The translations under genes and the position numbers were made by a program. This document shows positions 11,264-20,598 of a DNA stretch of 35,872 nucleotides, one piece after another (position 1 is the stretch's first letter; every line of letters begins with the position of its first letter). The stretch lies in the NCBI GenBank assembly GCA_021014945.1, contig MU266593.1, positions 1 through 35,872 on the forward strand. The letters run 5' to 3'. The notes beneath the pieces were generated by a model. The model was not told the DNA's origin. It saw only the letters and a list, made by a program, of their open reading frames with translations, and did not search any database. Origin of the DNA: Leucogyrophana mollusca (lineage: Eukaryota > Basidiomycota > Agaricomycetes > Boletales).

Positions 11264-12113
11264 CTAGGCGGTGGAGTCCTCGACATCGGATTCATATTCA
11301 TCCGCACCTACATGATACTGTATCACGAGAACGATGTCAACCTACCGCAGTCTCGGACGTTGGAATGTTACGTACGATCTGTGTTGTGAGAAGCAACGGG
11401 AAATCAGCCTGTTGTACAAGAAAAATTCCAAGATAACAGAGCATGACTTACGCCGCCCTATAGCGTGACACCCGACGGACGTCAGCCCGTTGCGCAAGAA
11501 AAAACAAAGTGTTGCAATATGACTCACCACATGCTATGTTTCGAGAAGCGACCGAAAATCAGCCTGCAACATAATACAAATATAAGGGTATTGGACATTG
11601 ACTGACTTCAAAGGGCTCTCCTAGTGATCATCGTCGTTAACAGGGTGGCGGAGGTCATGACAATGCTCGGCTTACGCTTCTCAACAGTAGAGTGCTCGAC
11701 ACCGGATTCATCCACAGATACCTTATACTGTATCACGAGAAGGATGTCAACCTACCACACAAGACAAATCTCGGACGTTGGAATGTTACGCACAGACTGT
11801 ATTGGGAGCAACGGGAAATTAGCCTGTCGTACAAGAACAAATATAAGGTGACAGAGCATGACTTACGCTGCCCAACTATATCGAACACGCAACAGACGTC
11901 AGTCAGTCGCGCAAGAAAAACTAAAGTGTTGGAATGTGACTCGCATTATGCTACGTTTCGAGAAGTGACCGAAAATCAGCCCCTCGTACGAGAGAAATTT
12001 CAAGGTAACAGAACATGACTTACGGTTACCTCGCCCCCTTCCTGCACAGGTAAAGCATGGGCGCTTGTTATGAACACAGCGAGAGCTACGATGGAAGCGA
12101 AAGCGAGTTGCAT
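11264..12113 (-). CDS. Secreted repeat-peptide precursor, copy 1 (Lys-Arg-processed, micro-exon gene)
   Basis: Minus-strand exons: 12024-12113, 11945-11950, 11867-11875, 11794-11796, 11676-11727, 11607-11620, 11528-11533, 11452-11457, 11376-11378, 11264-11317. They join to 80 residues and end in TAG. Residues 1-20 are a signal peptide (MQLAFASIVALAVFITSAHA) followed by LPVQE. Two similar units follow. The first contains YKVSVDESGVEHSTVEKR, whose final Arg codon is split over an intron; the second contains EPFE...YHVGADEYESDVEDSTA. The Lys-Arg is a typical Kex2 site, so a secreted precursor giving two short acidic peptides is plausible. All exons of 3-9 nt are multiples of three, so they might instead be skipped inside longer introns; the two main repeat exons remain in frame either way. 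The second exon needs a GC donor. The family is unrecognised, though the layout resembles fungal KEP or dikaritin-type precursors. Confidence 0.7.
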
Positions 12114-12690
12114 TGTAGATGATATCGATCTATGGAAACGATGGTTTGGCTGGTGGGCTGGGGTTCCCTTTATATGCTGTTGACGAGTTTGCATGCTGGA
12201 GTCACGCAATGGATGCTCCTGACCATAATTGTGTTATCCCCGATCCTTCCAACCCACATCTGCAAAATCCTTTCCAGCAGCGCATGATAAGAGTCCTACT
12301 CGGAGGCGAGTACAACTGCGAGGCAACGTACATCGTTCGGCATTTGCAAAACGCCCAAATGACTCAACCACATCAAAGCTTGAAGTCGAGAAGTCTGCTG
12401 TAAGGTCGATGGAGCTTGCCGATTGTGGTGATGTAGGTAACCGTGTGATCAGAGTAGGTGAAATCTGTTGCCTTAACGATCCAAGTCCGATTATCCCTAC
12501 TTACCTGCAAATGATCCAACCATGGGAGGGGATCTTGCCTCGCGCAACAGAAAATGCGTGTGTAGGAGTCAGGTTGCGGATCAGCACATGGAGCTACCAG
12601 ATTTGGGGGCGACACCTTCATCCAGTTTGGCCAGGAGAGATAGCTGGTTTGGGTTGTCTAGGGATGCTCCCCCTCTGGTCGCCTCGCATG
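12114..12690. repeat. Segmental duplicate d, copy 1 (promoter side of peptide gene 1)
   Basis: This block recurs at 15156-15700 and 18559-19070, each time directly upstream of a peptide gene. The first ~120 bp carry the TATA box. The farther part holds CAAATGATCCAACCAT and the frame PNLVAPCADPQPDSYTR on the minus strand, also seen in copy 2 with changes. I cannot assign a protein to it. Confidence 0.7.
12168..12177 (-). promoter_or_regulatory. TATA box of peptide gene 1
   Basis: On the minus strand the sequence reads GCATATAAAG, about 55 bases before the start codon at 12113. The same box at the same relative place occurs before peptide genes 2 and 3. Confidence 0.65.
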
Positions 12691-12734
12691 TGACTCGGTG
12701 TTCTGTGGGTCATCAATGAAATTTGAAAACCTAA

Positions 12735-12990
12735 GGGCGAATTCCTGACCCTCTTCGATGCATCGGATCTGAGGGCCACCCGAAGGGCGCGCCTTCGCCG
12801 CGCGGATATGGATACTTTATTGAATCTCGAGAGGCAGAAGCTCAGAACCAGCGGGATGATGCGTATGGAGCGTGAGTTCCCCGATACACTTTCGAATCCT
12901 GGGCCCCAGATGTTCCAACTCAAGGGAGATGGATCTTGTTCGTGCGCCTCTCGCCCCACCTCGCATTCCGCTAGCTGGTTTTTGGTATAG
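12735..12990. repeat. Segmental duplicate e, copy 1
   Basis: This block matches 15836-16085: GAATTCCTGAC...CTTCGATGC, then GGCAGAAGCTC and CTCAAGGGAGATGGA, ending at a CGCTAG motif. In copy 1 the A element follows immediately; in copy 2 a different dispersed repeat follows. No gene is supported. Confidence 0.6.
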
Positions 12991-13505
12991 GACGAGTGCT
13001 CTCCCCACTTGTGGAGGATACAAGGCGGTGTGTTCTGCGCTGGGATGACGATATATCGCTATCTCGGCGACCTCGGCCAACGAAGAGGTAGTTCGGACAT
13101 GAAGTTGATGTGATCATGTAGCAGTGCGTGTACATTGCAGAGCACCCAATCCAGAGGGAAGATATTTTGGTCGGCACGTACCAAGGCCCCTCCGTTCCTG
13201 TCGCTCCCCGCTTATCATTCGGTGATTCATCATTCGGTGATTCCGTACTCGTGATGGGAAGGCTCGACGCACCTGACTACGCGCCGTCCGTGAGCCACCG
13301 TAGTCATCCAGATGGGCAGACTCATCTCTATTATGTTTTCACGCCTTCGATAGCTGGACAGCCCCGGGGGACGTTCACTGCTGATTTGAATACCCTGCCT
13401 GACGAGGGGGGACCGTCGCGCGAGAAGGAGATTCTTGGGAAGTTGGAACAGTCTTTGCGAGCAAGACCTCAGTGGGCAGCGATGGGCGCCTGTCTCGAGC
13501 ACGTG
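12972..13505 (+). pseudogene. A element, direct copy B
   Basis: It matches the inverted copy at 7740-8460. EHPIQREDILVGTYQGPSVP is encoded from about 13140 and is followed in the same frame by PRLSFGD and, after a duplicated TCATTCGGTGAT, by SVLVMGRLDAPDYAPSV. In-frame stops precede the EHPIQ stretch (TAG near 13116), and the 3' part found in the other two copies is missing. It is probably a dead copy. Confidence 0.45.
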
Positions 13506-13673
13506 GCTTGATGTTCTTTCCGTCGTCGTGAATGTTCTCCGTCATCACGAACACCTCTTCACCCCTCCCTCCCTCTTCTCCCCTCCCTCCCCTTTCCCTA
13601 TCCCTTCGCTCCTCCGGTCGCGTTGCTTTCTGTCTTTGCTAATCCCTAACGCCTTTCTCTCTGCTCTTCGTTG

Positions 13674-13983
13674 GGTCGCTGGTGGGTCGACGCGGCGACG
13701 GCGGTGGTGATCATGCTGCTGTTTGGCTGAAAGGGCGTAGTGAGGTGGGCGCGCAGTGATGCGTTTGGCGGTGTGTGGCTGTTGCTTAGACGGGGAAGGG
13801 AAGGCGGACGGCCCGGTCAGAGTGCAGGCATCCGCGACGCAGCGTCGTGGCTGCGCTGATATGGAGAGTTGTCAGTGTTCAGAGAACGATCCCGAGGTAC
13901 AGGCACCCACGACGCAGCGTCGTGGCTGCGCCGATACAGAGAGTTGTCAGTGCTCGGAGACAGATCCTGAGGCCGCGGAGTAG
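13674..13983 (+). pseudogene. 3' fragment of the TMEM163-like gene
   Basis: Bases from the WWVD region of the last helix to the stop codon are copied from 9740-10239. A short deletion lies at the start, and an in-frame TGA replaces the Trp codon after LLFG. Only two of the four cysteine-rich repeats remain, and small deletions shift the frame between helix and tail. An ATG at 13756 opens a 75-codon frame through the two repeats to the same AAE end, but without any membrane part. It is most simply a duplicated, broken gene end. Confidence 0.8.
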
Positions 13984-14019
13984 GCGTGCAGTTTCTTGCA
14001 GTGCCTCGGTGCCCAGTTC

Positions 14020-14263
14020 AACCACTAGGGAACACAACATAAAACAGTCCATCATCAGTTCGCCAACCAAATTTCGTACAAGTTACAACACCATATCACG
14101 CAACGAAAGCAATATTTCTGAGAGTGAGAACCCGCCCTGACCGTCCAACTACCAACGACCCAACGCAGAGACATTGTATGGACGGGCACCTTTACGGCAC
14201 GCCTGGGGGTCCCATCGTCAGCGGAAGGGCCAAGACTAACTTGGAGGTGTTCAATGTACACTT
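14020..14263. repeat. Segmental duplicate b, copy 2 (3' flank of peptide gene 2)
   Basis: Same block as 11009-11263, following directly after the pseudogene end; the R block present in the other two units is missing here. Confidence 0.7.
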
Positions 14264-15155
14264 CTAGGCGGGGGAGTCCTCGACATCGGATTCATCCACA
14301 CCTATGTCATACTGTATCATGGGAACGATGTCAACCTACCACACAGTCTCGGATGCTGGAATGTGACTCACACGAGGCGGCCCCTCCTGTGTTTCGGGAG
14401 GCGGCGAAAAATCAGCCTGGTGTACATGAAAAACTCTAAGAATGTTACTCACCCAATCCTAAGTTTCGGGGAGCATCCGAAGATCAGCCGCCATATGATA
14501 CAAATATCAGGGTATTGGACGGTGACCGACTATGGTGGGCTCTCCTAAGGATCGTTGCTGTCAACAGCGTGGCGGATGTCGTGACAATGCTCGACTTACG
14601 CTTCTCGACACCGAATTCGTCCACAGGTGTGTCATACTGTATCACAAGAAGGATATCAGCTTACCGCACAAGACAAACTCGGGCGTTGTAAGGTTAAGCA
14701 CCTTTTGTATTTTGAAAAACAACAGAAAATCAGCCTGATGTATATGAAAAACTCCAAGAATGTGACCCACAGAAAATTACGTTTCAGGGAGCGTCCGAAG
14801 GTCAGTCTGACATGTAAGATAAACAGGGTATTGGACGGTGACTGACTCTGGTGGGCTCTCCTAGTGATCAACGTCGTCAAAAATGTGGCGCAGATCAATA
14901 ACAACACCTAACTTACGCTTCTCAGAACGGACACGGTCAGCCTATTGCGCAAGAAGAAGCAAAGTGTTGGAAGGTGACTCGCGTTGTGCTACGTTTCGAG
15001 AAGCGACCGAAAATCAGCCCGTCATACAAGAAGAATTACAGGGAAACAGAATATGTATGACTTACGTTTGGCTGAAACTCTTCATGCGCAGGTAAAGCGT
15101 GGATGCTTACGACGAAGGCAGCGAGAGCTACGATGGAAGTGAAAGCTAGTTGCAT
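14264..15155 (-). CDS. Secreted repeat-peptide precursor, copy 2
   Basis: Minus-strand exons: 15066-15155, 14983-14988, 14917-14941, 14847-14860, 14600-14636, 14531-14544, 14453-14458, 14372-14386, 14264-14311. They join to about 84 residues with a terminal TAG. The signal peptide is MQLAFTSIVALAAFVVSIHA. Then come ADRVRSEKR and EPTR, YDTPVDEFGVEKR and EPTI, and the terminal YDIGVDESDVEDSPA. Two Lys-Arg sites would release three peptides. The stretch between 14846 and 14637 is treated as one intron; it contains decayed copies of the intron and micro-exon blocks (an acceptor CGTAG has become CGTAA near 14785), so an extra small exon is possible. The first unit looks shortened by a deletion that fused a small exon to the EKR end yet stayed in frame. 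Confidence 0.62.
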
Positions 15156-15700
15156 TGTGGTAGTAGGGACGATATTGATCTAGAAATACAATAATTTGGC
15201 TGGTGGGCTGGGGCTCCTTTTATATGCTGTTGACGAGTTTGCAGGCTGGGGTTGCGCAATGCGTGCTCCTAGCCATAAGCGTGCGATCCTCGAGCCTTCC
15301 AACCAAATCTGCAAATTCCTTTCTGGCGGGGCATAAGAGTCTCCGCGGAGGCAAGCACAACTGAGAGGCAACGTACCTCGTTCGGCATCTGCAAAACGCC
15401 CAGAGTTTTCGACGATATCAGATCCCGAAGTCGAGAAGTCCGCTGCAAGGGCGATGGAGCTTGCTGATTGCTGGAACTGTCGGCTGTGGTTTCGGTGGTA
15501 GGTAACTGTGATCAGAGTGGGTAAATTCTGTTGCTTTAACGACCCAGGGCTGATATCTACTTGTCTGCAAATGATCCAACCATAGGAAAAGATCTTGCCC
15601 TGCGCAACAGAAAACGCGAGTGTACGGGTCAGGTTGCGAATCAGCAAACGAAGCTACCAGATTCGGGGGCGACACCATCATTCAGTTTGGCCAGGAGAGA
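15156..15700. repeat. Segmental duplicate d, copy 2 (promoter side of peptide gene 2)
   Basis: It matches 12114-12690. The minus strand keeps a frame reading SPPNLVASFADSQPDPYTR, parallel to copy 1 with scattered changes. I see too little to call a gene. Confidence 0.65.
15217..15226 (-). promoter_or_regulatory. TATA box of peptide gene 2
   Basis: Minus strand GCATATAAAA about 62 bases before the start codon at 15155, at the same relative place as in the other two copies. Confidence 0.62.
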
Positions 15701-15835
15701 CAGGTACGCTACTCGGGAGCTTGTGAGGCTGTGTTAAGAAGGAGAGACACCCCCACGGCCGGCTGTACCTCCTCGGTCCACCCATGCGTGGATCGAACGC
15801 TCGCGCGCGAGCACATGCCACGTCATTCGCGTTCG

Positions 15836-16085
15836 TGGGGAATTTCTGACGCCCTTCGATGCGTTGGATCCGAGAGCGATGGGCCGGGCGGCCTGAAGGG
15901 CGTGCCTTCGCTGCGCAGATATGGGAACTTCATTCTCGAGGCAGAAGCTCGGGACCAGCGGGATATCGCGTATGTAGCGTGGGTTCCCTGATGCACTTTC
16001 TGGGTTCCTGATGTTCCATCTCAAGGGAGATGGACCCTGCCCGCGCGGCTCTTGCTTGGCCTCGTATTTCGCTAGTTTTTCCTCA
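15836..16085. repeat. Segmental duplicate e, copy 2
   Basis: It matches 12735-12990, up to and including the CGCTAG end motif. Confidence 0.6.
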
Positions 16086-16089
16086 ATTT

Positions 16090-16275
16090 TCGGCCCTCCG
16101 AATTTTTGGTACACTGTATGATTTTCCTCGAAATTGAGCATTTTGGCCACCCCCGAATTCTGGGATCTGGAGATGGAAACTACATACTGGTATGCCGGGC
16201 CGGGGACCTGCCAAAATGCAGGTGAGTTGTCCTGCTGGATGGTCCCATGGATTTGTGCGTCCCTAGACTTCCTGG
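16090..16275. repeat. Dispersed repeat f, copy 1 (matches 20135-20300)
   Basis: Shared strings include GAAATTGAGCATTT, GGCCACCCC, CCTGCCAAAATGCAG and TTGTCCTGCTGGATGGTCCC, in the same order and spacing as at 20135-20300. It is a short dispersed repeat of unknown class, possibly a fragment of a larger transposon. Confidence 0.65.
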
Positions 16276-16354
16276 TGCTTCACCTTGCTTCACTCGTAGT
16301 AAGCTGTAGTAAGTAGAGCTCGTGCGACGTGAGCCGAAGCCGCTTGAGATGCCC

Positions 16355-17012
16355 GCCTATCTGTAGCTGAGCTAATAACATCCCGGAGGATGCCGAGGGG
16401 CAGTTTAGGTGCGCAATTACCTATAAAAGGCGGACATTGGCAATGTTCAGTTCGTTCTGTTCCAACACCACGATGCACGGGATGTCGCGAGAGTCGACGT
16501 CCCAGATTTGACGGTCAAACCTGGGGCTGTTGTCTCGCGTATTGCCCATTCAACCACCCACCGACCAATCTGACCTCACTGAGATGAATGTTGCGAGAGT
16601 CAACGTCCCAAATGTGACAGTCTCATTTGGGACTGTCGATTCCTGTACCATTCATTCATCCATCCATCCATCGTGACTCTGTAGACGAAGCTTCAGATAT
16701 TTAGCTTTAATGGGATGTCGTATATGGTGTTGCGGAACCTTGAGCTCTGTAGCTCCCTCCTTCCATTCATCCATCGATCGGCCCGATCAGATCAGATTTC
16801 AGCGTGCACTGGCACACGTTAGCACTCCCCATTGTCATCAGCGGTACTCAAGCATGAGCCGTACCGCTGGAGGCGGGTGCTGCGGTTAATCCCCAAATGC
16901 GAACCACGTATAGCTTGGGATCTAGTATCATCCTCTCGTTCGTTCGCCATCGTTGCATGTACCAGGTGGATGGGCACTCATCTTCACCTTTGGTAGACAC
17001 CTATGTGAGTTA
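16355..17012 (+). repeat. Hairpin-bearing dispersed element, copy 1
   Basis: It matches 29405-30162 over most of its length, starting near GCCCGCCTATC and ending near CACCTATGTGAGTTA. It holds a TATA box (CCTATAAAAGG, about 16421), a short ATG frame MHGMSRESTSQI, and two hairpins: 16501-16525 (CCCAGATTTGAC / GTCAAACCTGGG, one mismatch) and 16605-16633 (GTCCCAAATG / CATTTGGGAC, perfect). Both hairpins follow a GCGAGAGTC-ACGT leader. No terminal repeats or transposase are visible. Confidence 0.7.
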
Positions 17013-17019
17013 CATTGTC

Positions 17020-17755
17020 TATACTACGACTTGCTTGCTGACCTCGTCGGTCATGTTATGTATCAATCTGAAACTGAACGTGGCGTTCTTTGGGCATTGT
17101 TCAGACTGACGATATGCTGGAGGCTTGGACTCGAGAGTCGGCGGCCGCTGGTCTTCCGTGCACGCCCAGATACATACGACCCCAACATATCAGCATGGGG
17201 CTTCCATCCCAGACCCCTGCCCCAATTTCGGGCCTCCACGGCAAAAACGTTCAGCGTAGATCCCCGGATCTCGGCACCTTCAGACGCGTAAGTACGATGC
17301 GTTGCAGCCCCGAGCTTGGGGGCCTCGAAAGAGGTTGTATCCAAGGACTCTCGAGTCGGGACGGTTGGCATCACGATATGCTTCAGCCGTACAGCCGCCC
17401 TTAAGCTTGTCAAACTTCGAGCGAGCTGTAACCAGCGGGTGCGATGTCCTTCCGTGTTTTTTCTGACACGATTTGGTACTGGTTGGGATGCCGTTCATAT
17501 CGAGGAGCTTCAACGTAGCCTTGCTGCCCCCATGATGCATGAAGCCTGGGTCAGTCTAGCTGGTCCCCTTCCCTAATATGTCTTCGAGCACCACGAACTC
17601 GACAAAATTCCACTTCGATTCACTTCGGATCACCTCGTGGCAACACTAACTGCTGCTGTTGCCGCCTCCCTCCGAGGTGGTCTGTCCAAACTTACTCGAG
17701 CACGGCCTCACATCACCCAATGCCACAGTCATCGTACTCGTAGTCTTAGAATTAT
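17020..17755. repeat. Segmental duplicate R, copy 3
   Basis: Near match of 10272-10985, beginning with CTATACTACGACTTGCTTGC. It abuts the hairpin element, whose insertion or recombination seems to mark the left edge of this unit. Confidence 0.75.
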
Positions 17756-17771
17756 GGTCTCGTTGCCAAGG

Positions 17772-18027
17772 CTGTATTCACGCCGGATTCAACCACTAGG
17801 GAACACGACATAACACAGTCCGCCATCAATTCGCGCCAACCATATTTTGTACAAGTCACAACACCATATCACGCAACCAAAGCAACATTTATGACCCGCC
17901 CCGACCCTCCTACCACCAACGACCCAACGCAGAGACATTGTATGGACGGGCACATTGACGGCACGCCTGGAGATCCCGTCGTCAGCAGAGCGGCCAAGAT
18001 CAACGTGAAGACGTTCAACATACACTT
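17772..18027. repeat. Segmental duplicate b, copy 3 (3' flank of peptide gene 3)
   Basis: Same block as 11009-11263, ending at the stop codon of peptide gene 3. Confidence 0.7.
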
Positions 18028-18558
18028 CTAGGCGACGGAGTCCTCGACTTCGGATTTGTAGCTTACGATATACTGTATCACGAGAAGGATGTCATCCTAC
18101 CGCACAGTCTCGGACGTTGGAATGTTACACACCTTCTGTGTTGTGAGAAGCGCTCGAAGATCAGTCTGACGCATACTACAAATGTTAGGGTATTGGACGT
18201 TGACTGACTCCATGGGGCTCTCCTAGTGATCGTTGTCGTTAATAGCGTGGCGAAAGGCATGACAATGCTCGGCTTACGCTTCTCAACAGTAGAGTCCTCG
18301 ACACCGGATTCGTCCCAAGTTGCGATATACTGTATCACGAGAAGGATGTCAGCCTACCGCACAAGACAAATCTCGGACGTTGGAAGGCTACGCGCCTTCT
18401 GTATTGGGAGCAACCGGAAATTAGCCTGTTGTATAAGAACAATCGCGAGGTAACAGAATATGACCTACGTGCACCCCACGCTGTTCTTGCGCAGGTAAAG
18501 CATGGACGCTTGCGACGAAGACAACGAGAGCTGCGATGGAAGCGAAAGCGAGTTGCAT
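18028..18558 (-). CDS. Secreted repeat-peptide precursor, copy 3 (shortest)
   Basis: Minus-strand exons: 18469-18558, 18396-18398, 18278-18329, 18209-18222, 18133-18135, 18028-18072. They join to 68 residues with a terminal TAG. The signal peptide is MQLAFASIAALVVFVASVHA, followed by LPAQEQRGVH. The first repeat is YIATWDESGVEDSTVEKR, then EPHG, and the last is YIVSYKSEVEDSVA. This copy lacks the 6- and 6-9-nt exon blocks of copy 1, so the leader exon meets the 3-nt exon (AAG) directly. Both 3-nt exons read Lys; skipping them would keep the frame and merge two introns into about 130-nt ones. The first 3-nt exon needs a GCGCGT donor and is the weaker of the two. This is the cleanest copy, and a good one for testing the model. 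Confidence 0.68.
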
Positions 18559-19070
18559 TGTGGTAGTAGGGACGATATCGATCTATGGAAATGGTGATTT
18601 GGCTGGTGGCCTGGGGCTCCCTTTATATGCTGTTGACGAGTTTGGATGCTGGGGTCGCGCAATGCATGCTCCTAGCCATAAGCATGCGATCCTCGAGCCT
18701 TCCGACCCACATCTGCAAAATCCATTCCAAGCAGAGCATGATAAGAGTCCTCCTCGGAGGCGAGCGCAACTGCGAGGCAACGTACCTCGTTCGGCATGTG
18801 CAAATTCTCAACGACATCAAAGCTTGAAACCGAGAAGTCTGCTGCAAGGTCGATGGAGCTTGCCGATTGCTGGAACTGTCGGCTGTAGTATTGGTGATAA
18901 GCAACTGTGTGTTCAGAGTATGTAAAATCTGTTACCTTAACGATTCAAGGCTTATCTCTACTTATCTGCAAATGATCCAACCATAGGAAAAGATCTTGCC
19001 TCGTACAACAGAAAATGCGTGTGTCCGAGTCGGGTTGCGGATCAGCACATGAAGCTACTAGATTCGGGTT
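18559..19070. repeat. Segmental duplicate d, copy 3 (promoter side of peptide gene 3)
   Basis: It matches 12114-12690 up to about 19065, where it is joined directly to the interior of an A element at CCTGTCACTCCCC. Confidence 0.65.
18621..18630 (-). promoter_or_regulatory. TATA box of peptide gene 3
   Basis: Minus strand GCATATAAAG about 63 bases before the start codon at 18558, as in copies 1 and 2. Confidence 0.65.
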
Positions 19071-19570
19071 CCTGTCACTCCCCTCTTATCATTCGGTGAT
19101 TCCGTCCTCGTGATGGAAACGCTCGACGCACCTGACTACGCGCCGTCCGTGGGCCACCGTAGTCATCCAGATAGGCAGATTCATTTCCCATTTTTATGTT
19201 TTCACGACTTCGATAGCTGGACAGCCCCGGGGGACGTTCACTGCCGATTTGGAGACCTGCCTGACGAGGGGGGACCGTCCCGTGACGAGGAGATCCTTGG
19301 GAAGTCGGAACGCGGTCTCGGCGAGCAAGACCTCAGCGGGCAGCGACGGGGTCGTGTCTCGAGCACGTGGGGTACGCCGATCCTCGCACTCGCGGGCCGG
19401 GGATCAAGCCTGCTGCCGACGAGTCGACTTCGGTTTGGGATAGAGTTCCTTGCCGCAGGAAAAACTGGCCCCAGCGTTGGTGGGCTCATCCGAGTCTTGT
19501 AGGCACATAACTCCACATGCCAGGGCATTTCGACGTGCTTCGGACGATGGTGATGGTGATGATGATGCAT
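19066..19570 (+). pseudogene. A element, direct copy C (5'-truncated)
   Basis: It carries the 3' part of the A element from TATCATTCGGTGATTCCGT onwards and lacks the EHPIQ-coding start. A 130-codon frame begins DAPDYAPSVGHRSHPD but shifts relative to the other copies, and the end (GATCAAGCCTGCTGC) is read in a different frame. Likely non-functional. Confidence 0.45.
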
Positions 19571-20598
19571 GCTGCTGTTTGGTGTTGCTGTCGACGTGAG
19601 GCCAGTTCGAGGTAAAACTCACTTCGGTTCGAAAACGCGCCACTTCGTGTCACTTCGGAAGCCCAAAATGGATCGAATTGTGCTTCGTTCACCCCTCGAA
19701 GCGTAGAGGAAGGTGGAACACAGCGGTCCGGCCAGGGTAGCCAATCCGGGGCGAGAGGGTTTTAACAGCAGGAGTATAATGTAGCAGTGTTCGAAGAACC
19801 ATATGTGTTGCATACTGTGGATATTGACAGCATCACTCATGGCAAAATGGCTGGTCAGTGGCGTGCCACGTCCTGCTTTAGCTTGTTGGCAGGCTGCGAG
19901 GCCGAAACGGTGCCTGGACTCGGAGGACACAGACAGCGGCAACAATGACGCACCAGCGAAGAAGCATAAGGACTGATGCGTGACGGGAGCACTTTTGCGA
20001 TGATCTTCAGAGGTTTTTCCTTGGTGGTTCTCTCGATCGTAGATAAATTCGGTTGGGTGTAGGGGTGCTTGTTTGAGCCCTCCTGCTTGCAAGGGGGCAA
20101 AAAAGTTGATTTTTTGGAGGTTCGATGCGTATCGAAGTTCCTCGATTTTCGACCTCCCGAAATTGAGCATTTCGGCCACCCCCCGAATTGCGGGACCCGG
20201 GGATGGAAGCTCCATGCTGGTATTCCGGGCCGGGGGACCTGCCAAAATGCAGCTGAGTTGTCCTGCTGGATGGTCCCGCGGGTTTGTGCGTCCCCAGACC
20301 GAGTACCGCAGAAGACGAGTGCACCTCGTCCGAGGGTTCGAATGATCATGATGCGGACAAGTTTAGACCAGCTCGATCGGGTCAAGAGATGCGCAGCAGC
20401 GTACAAGAATACAATGCGATGGCTCGAGGTCACAGTCCAGAAATAAAGTGCAGCTGGTCGCAGTGCAAAAATAATGCACGTCACGTGGCAGACGCTAGGG
20501 GCTAAATATACCCAAAACAGATACGGTATATCCAAATTTAGCCAACGAACAGGCGCAGCAAAAATGAGCTGGCACACTCTTCGTCGTCGCCCAATAGC
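19571..20598. other. Repeat-rich intergenic DNA before the GDT1 gene
   Basis: It holds repeat f copy 2 and a stretch at 19580-19660 (CAGTTCGAGGTAAAA, then a TTCGAAAxCxCGCCAC stretch) that recurs at about 33980-34050. Long minus-strand frames (19619-20245, 19855-20577) have no family resemblance and overlap repeats. The 3' end should contain the GDT1 promoter; no TATA box is evident. Confidence 0.45.
20135..20300. repeat. Dispersed repeat f, copy 2
   Basis: Matches 16090-16275 in order and spacing of shared strings, with GC-rich substitutions. Confidence 0.65.

Noticed and set aside
13550..13620. CT-rich run (CCCTCCCTCTTCTCC)
   Set aside because: Simple pyrimidine-rich sequence at the junction before the transporter fragment; not a regular repeat and no CRISPR-like spacing.
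20290..20350. tRNA-like string with GAGGGTTCGAAT
   Set aside because: The T-loop resembles a tRNA B box, but no acceptor or anticodon stem can be paired around it.
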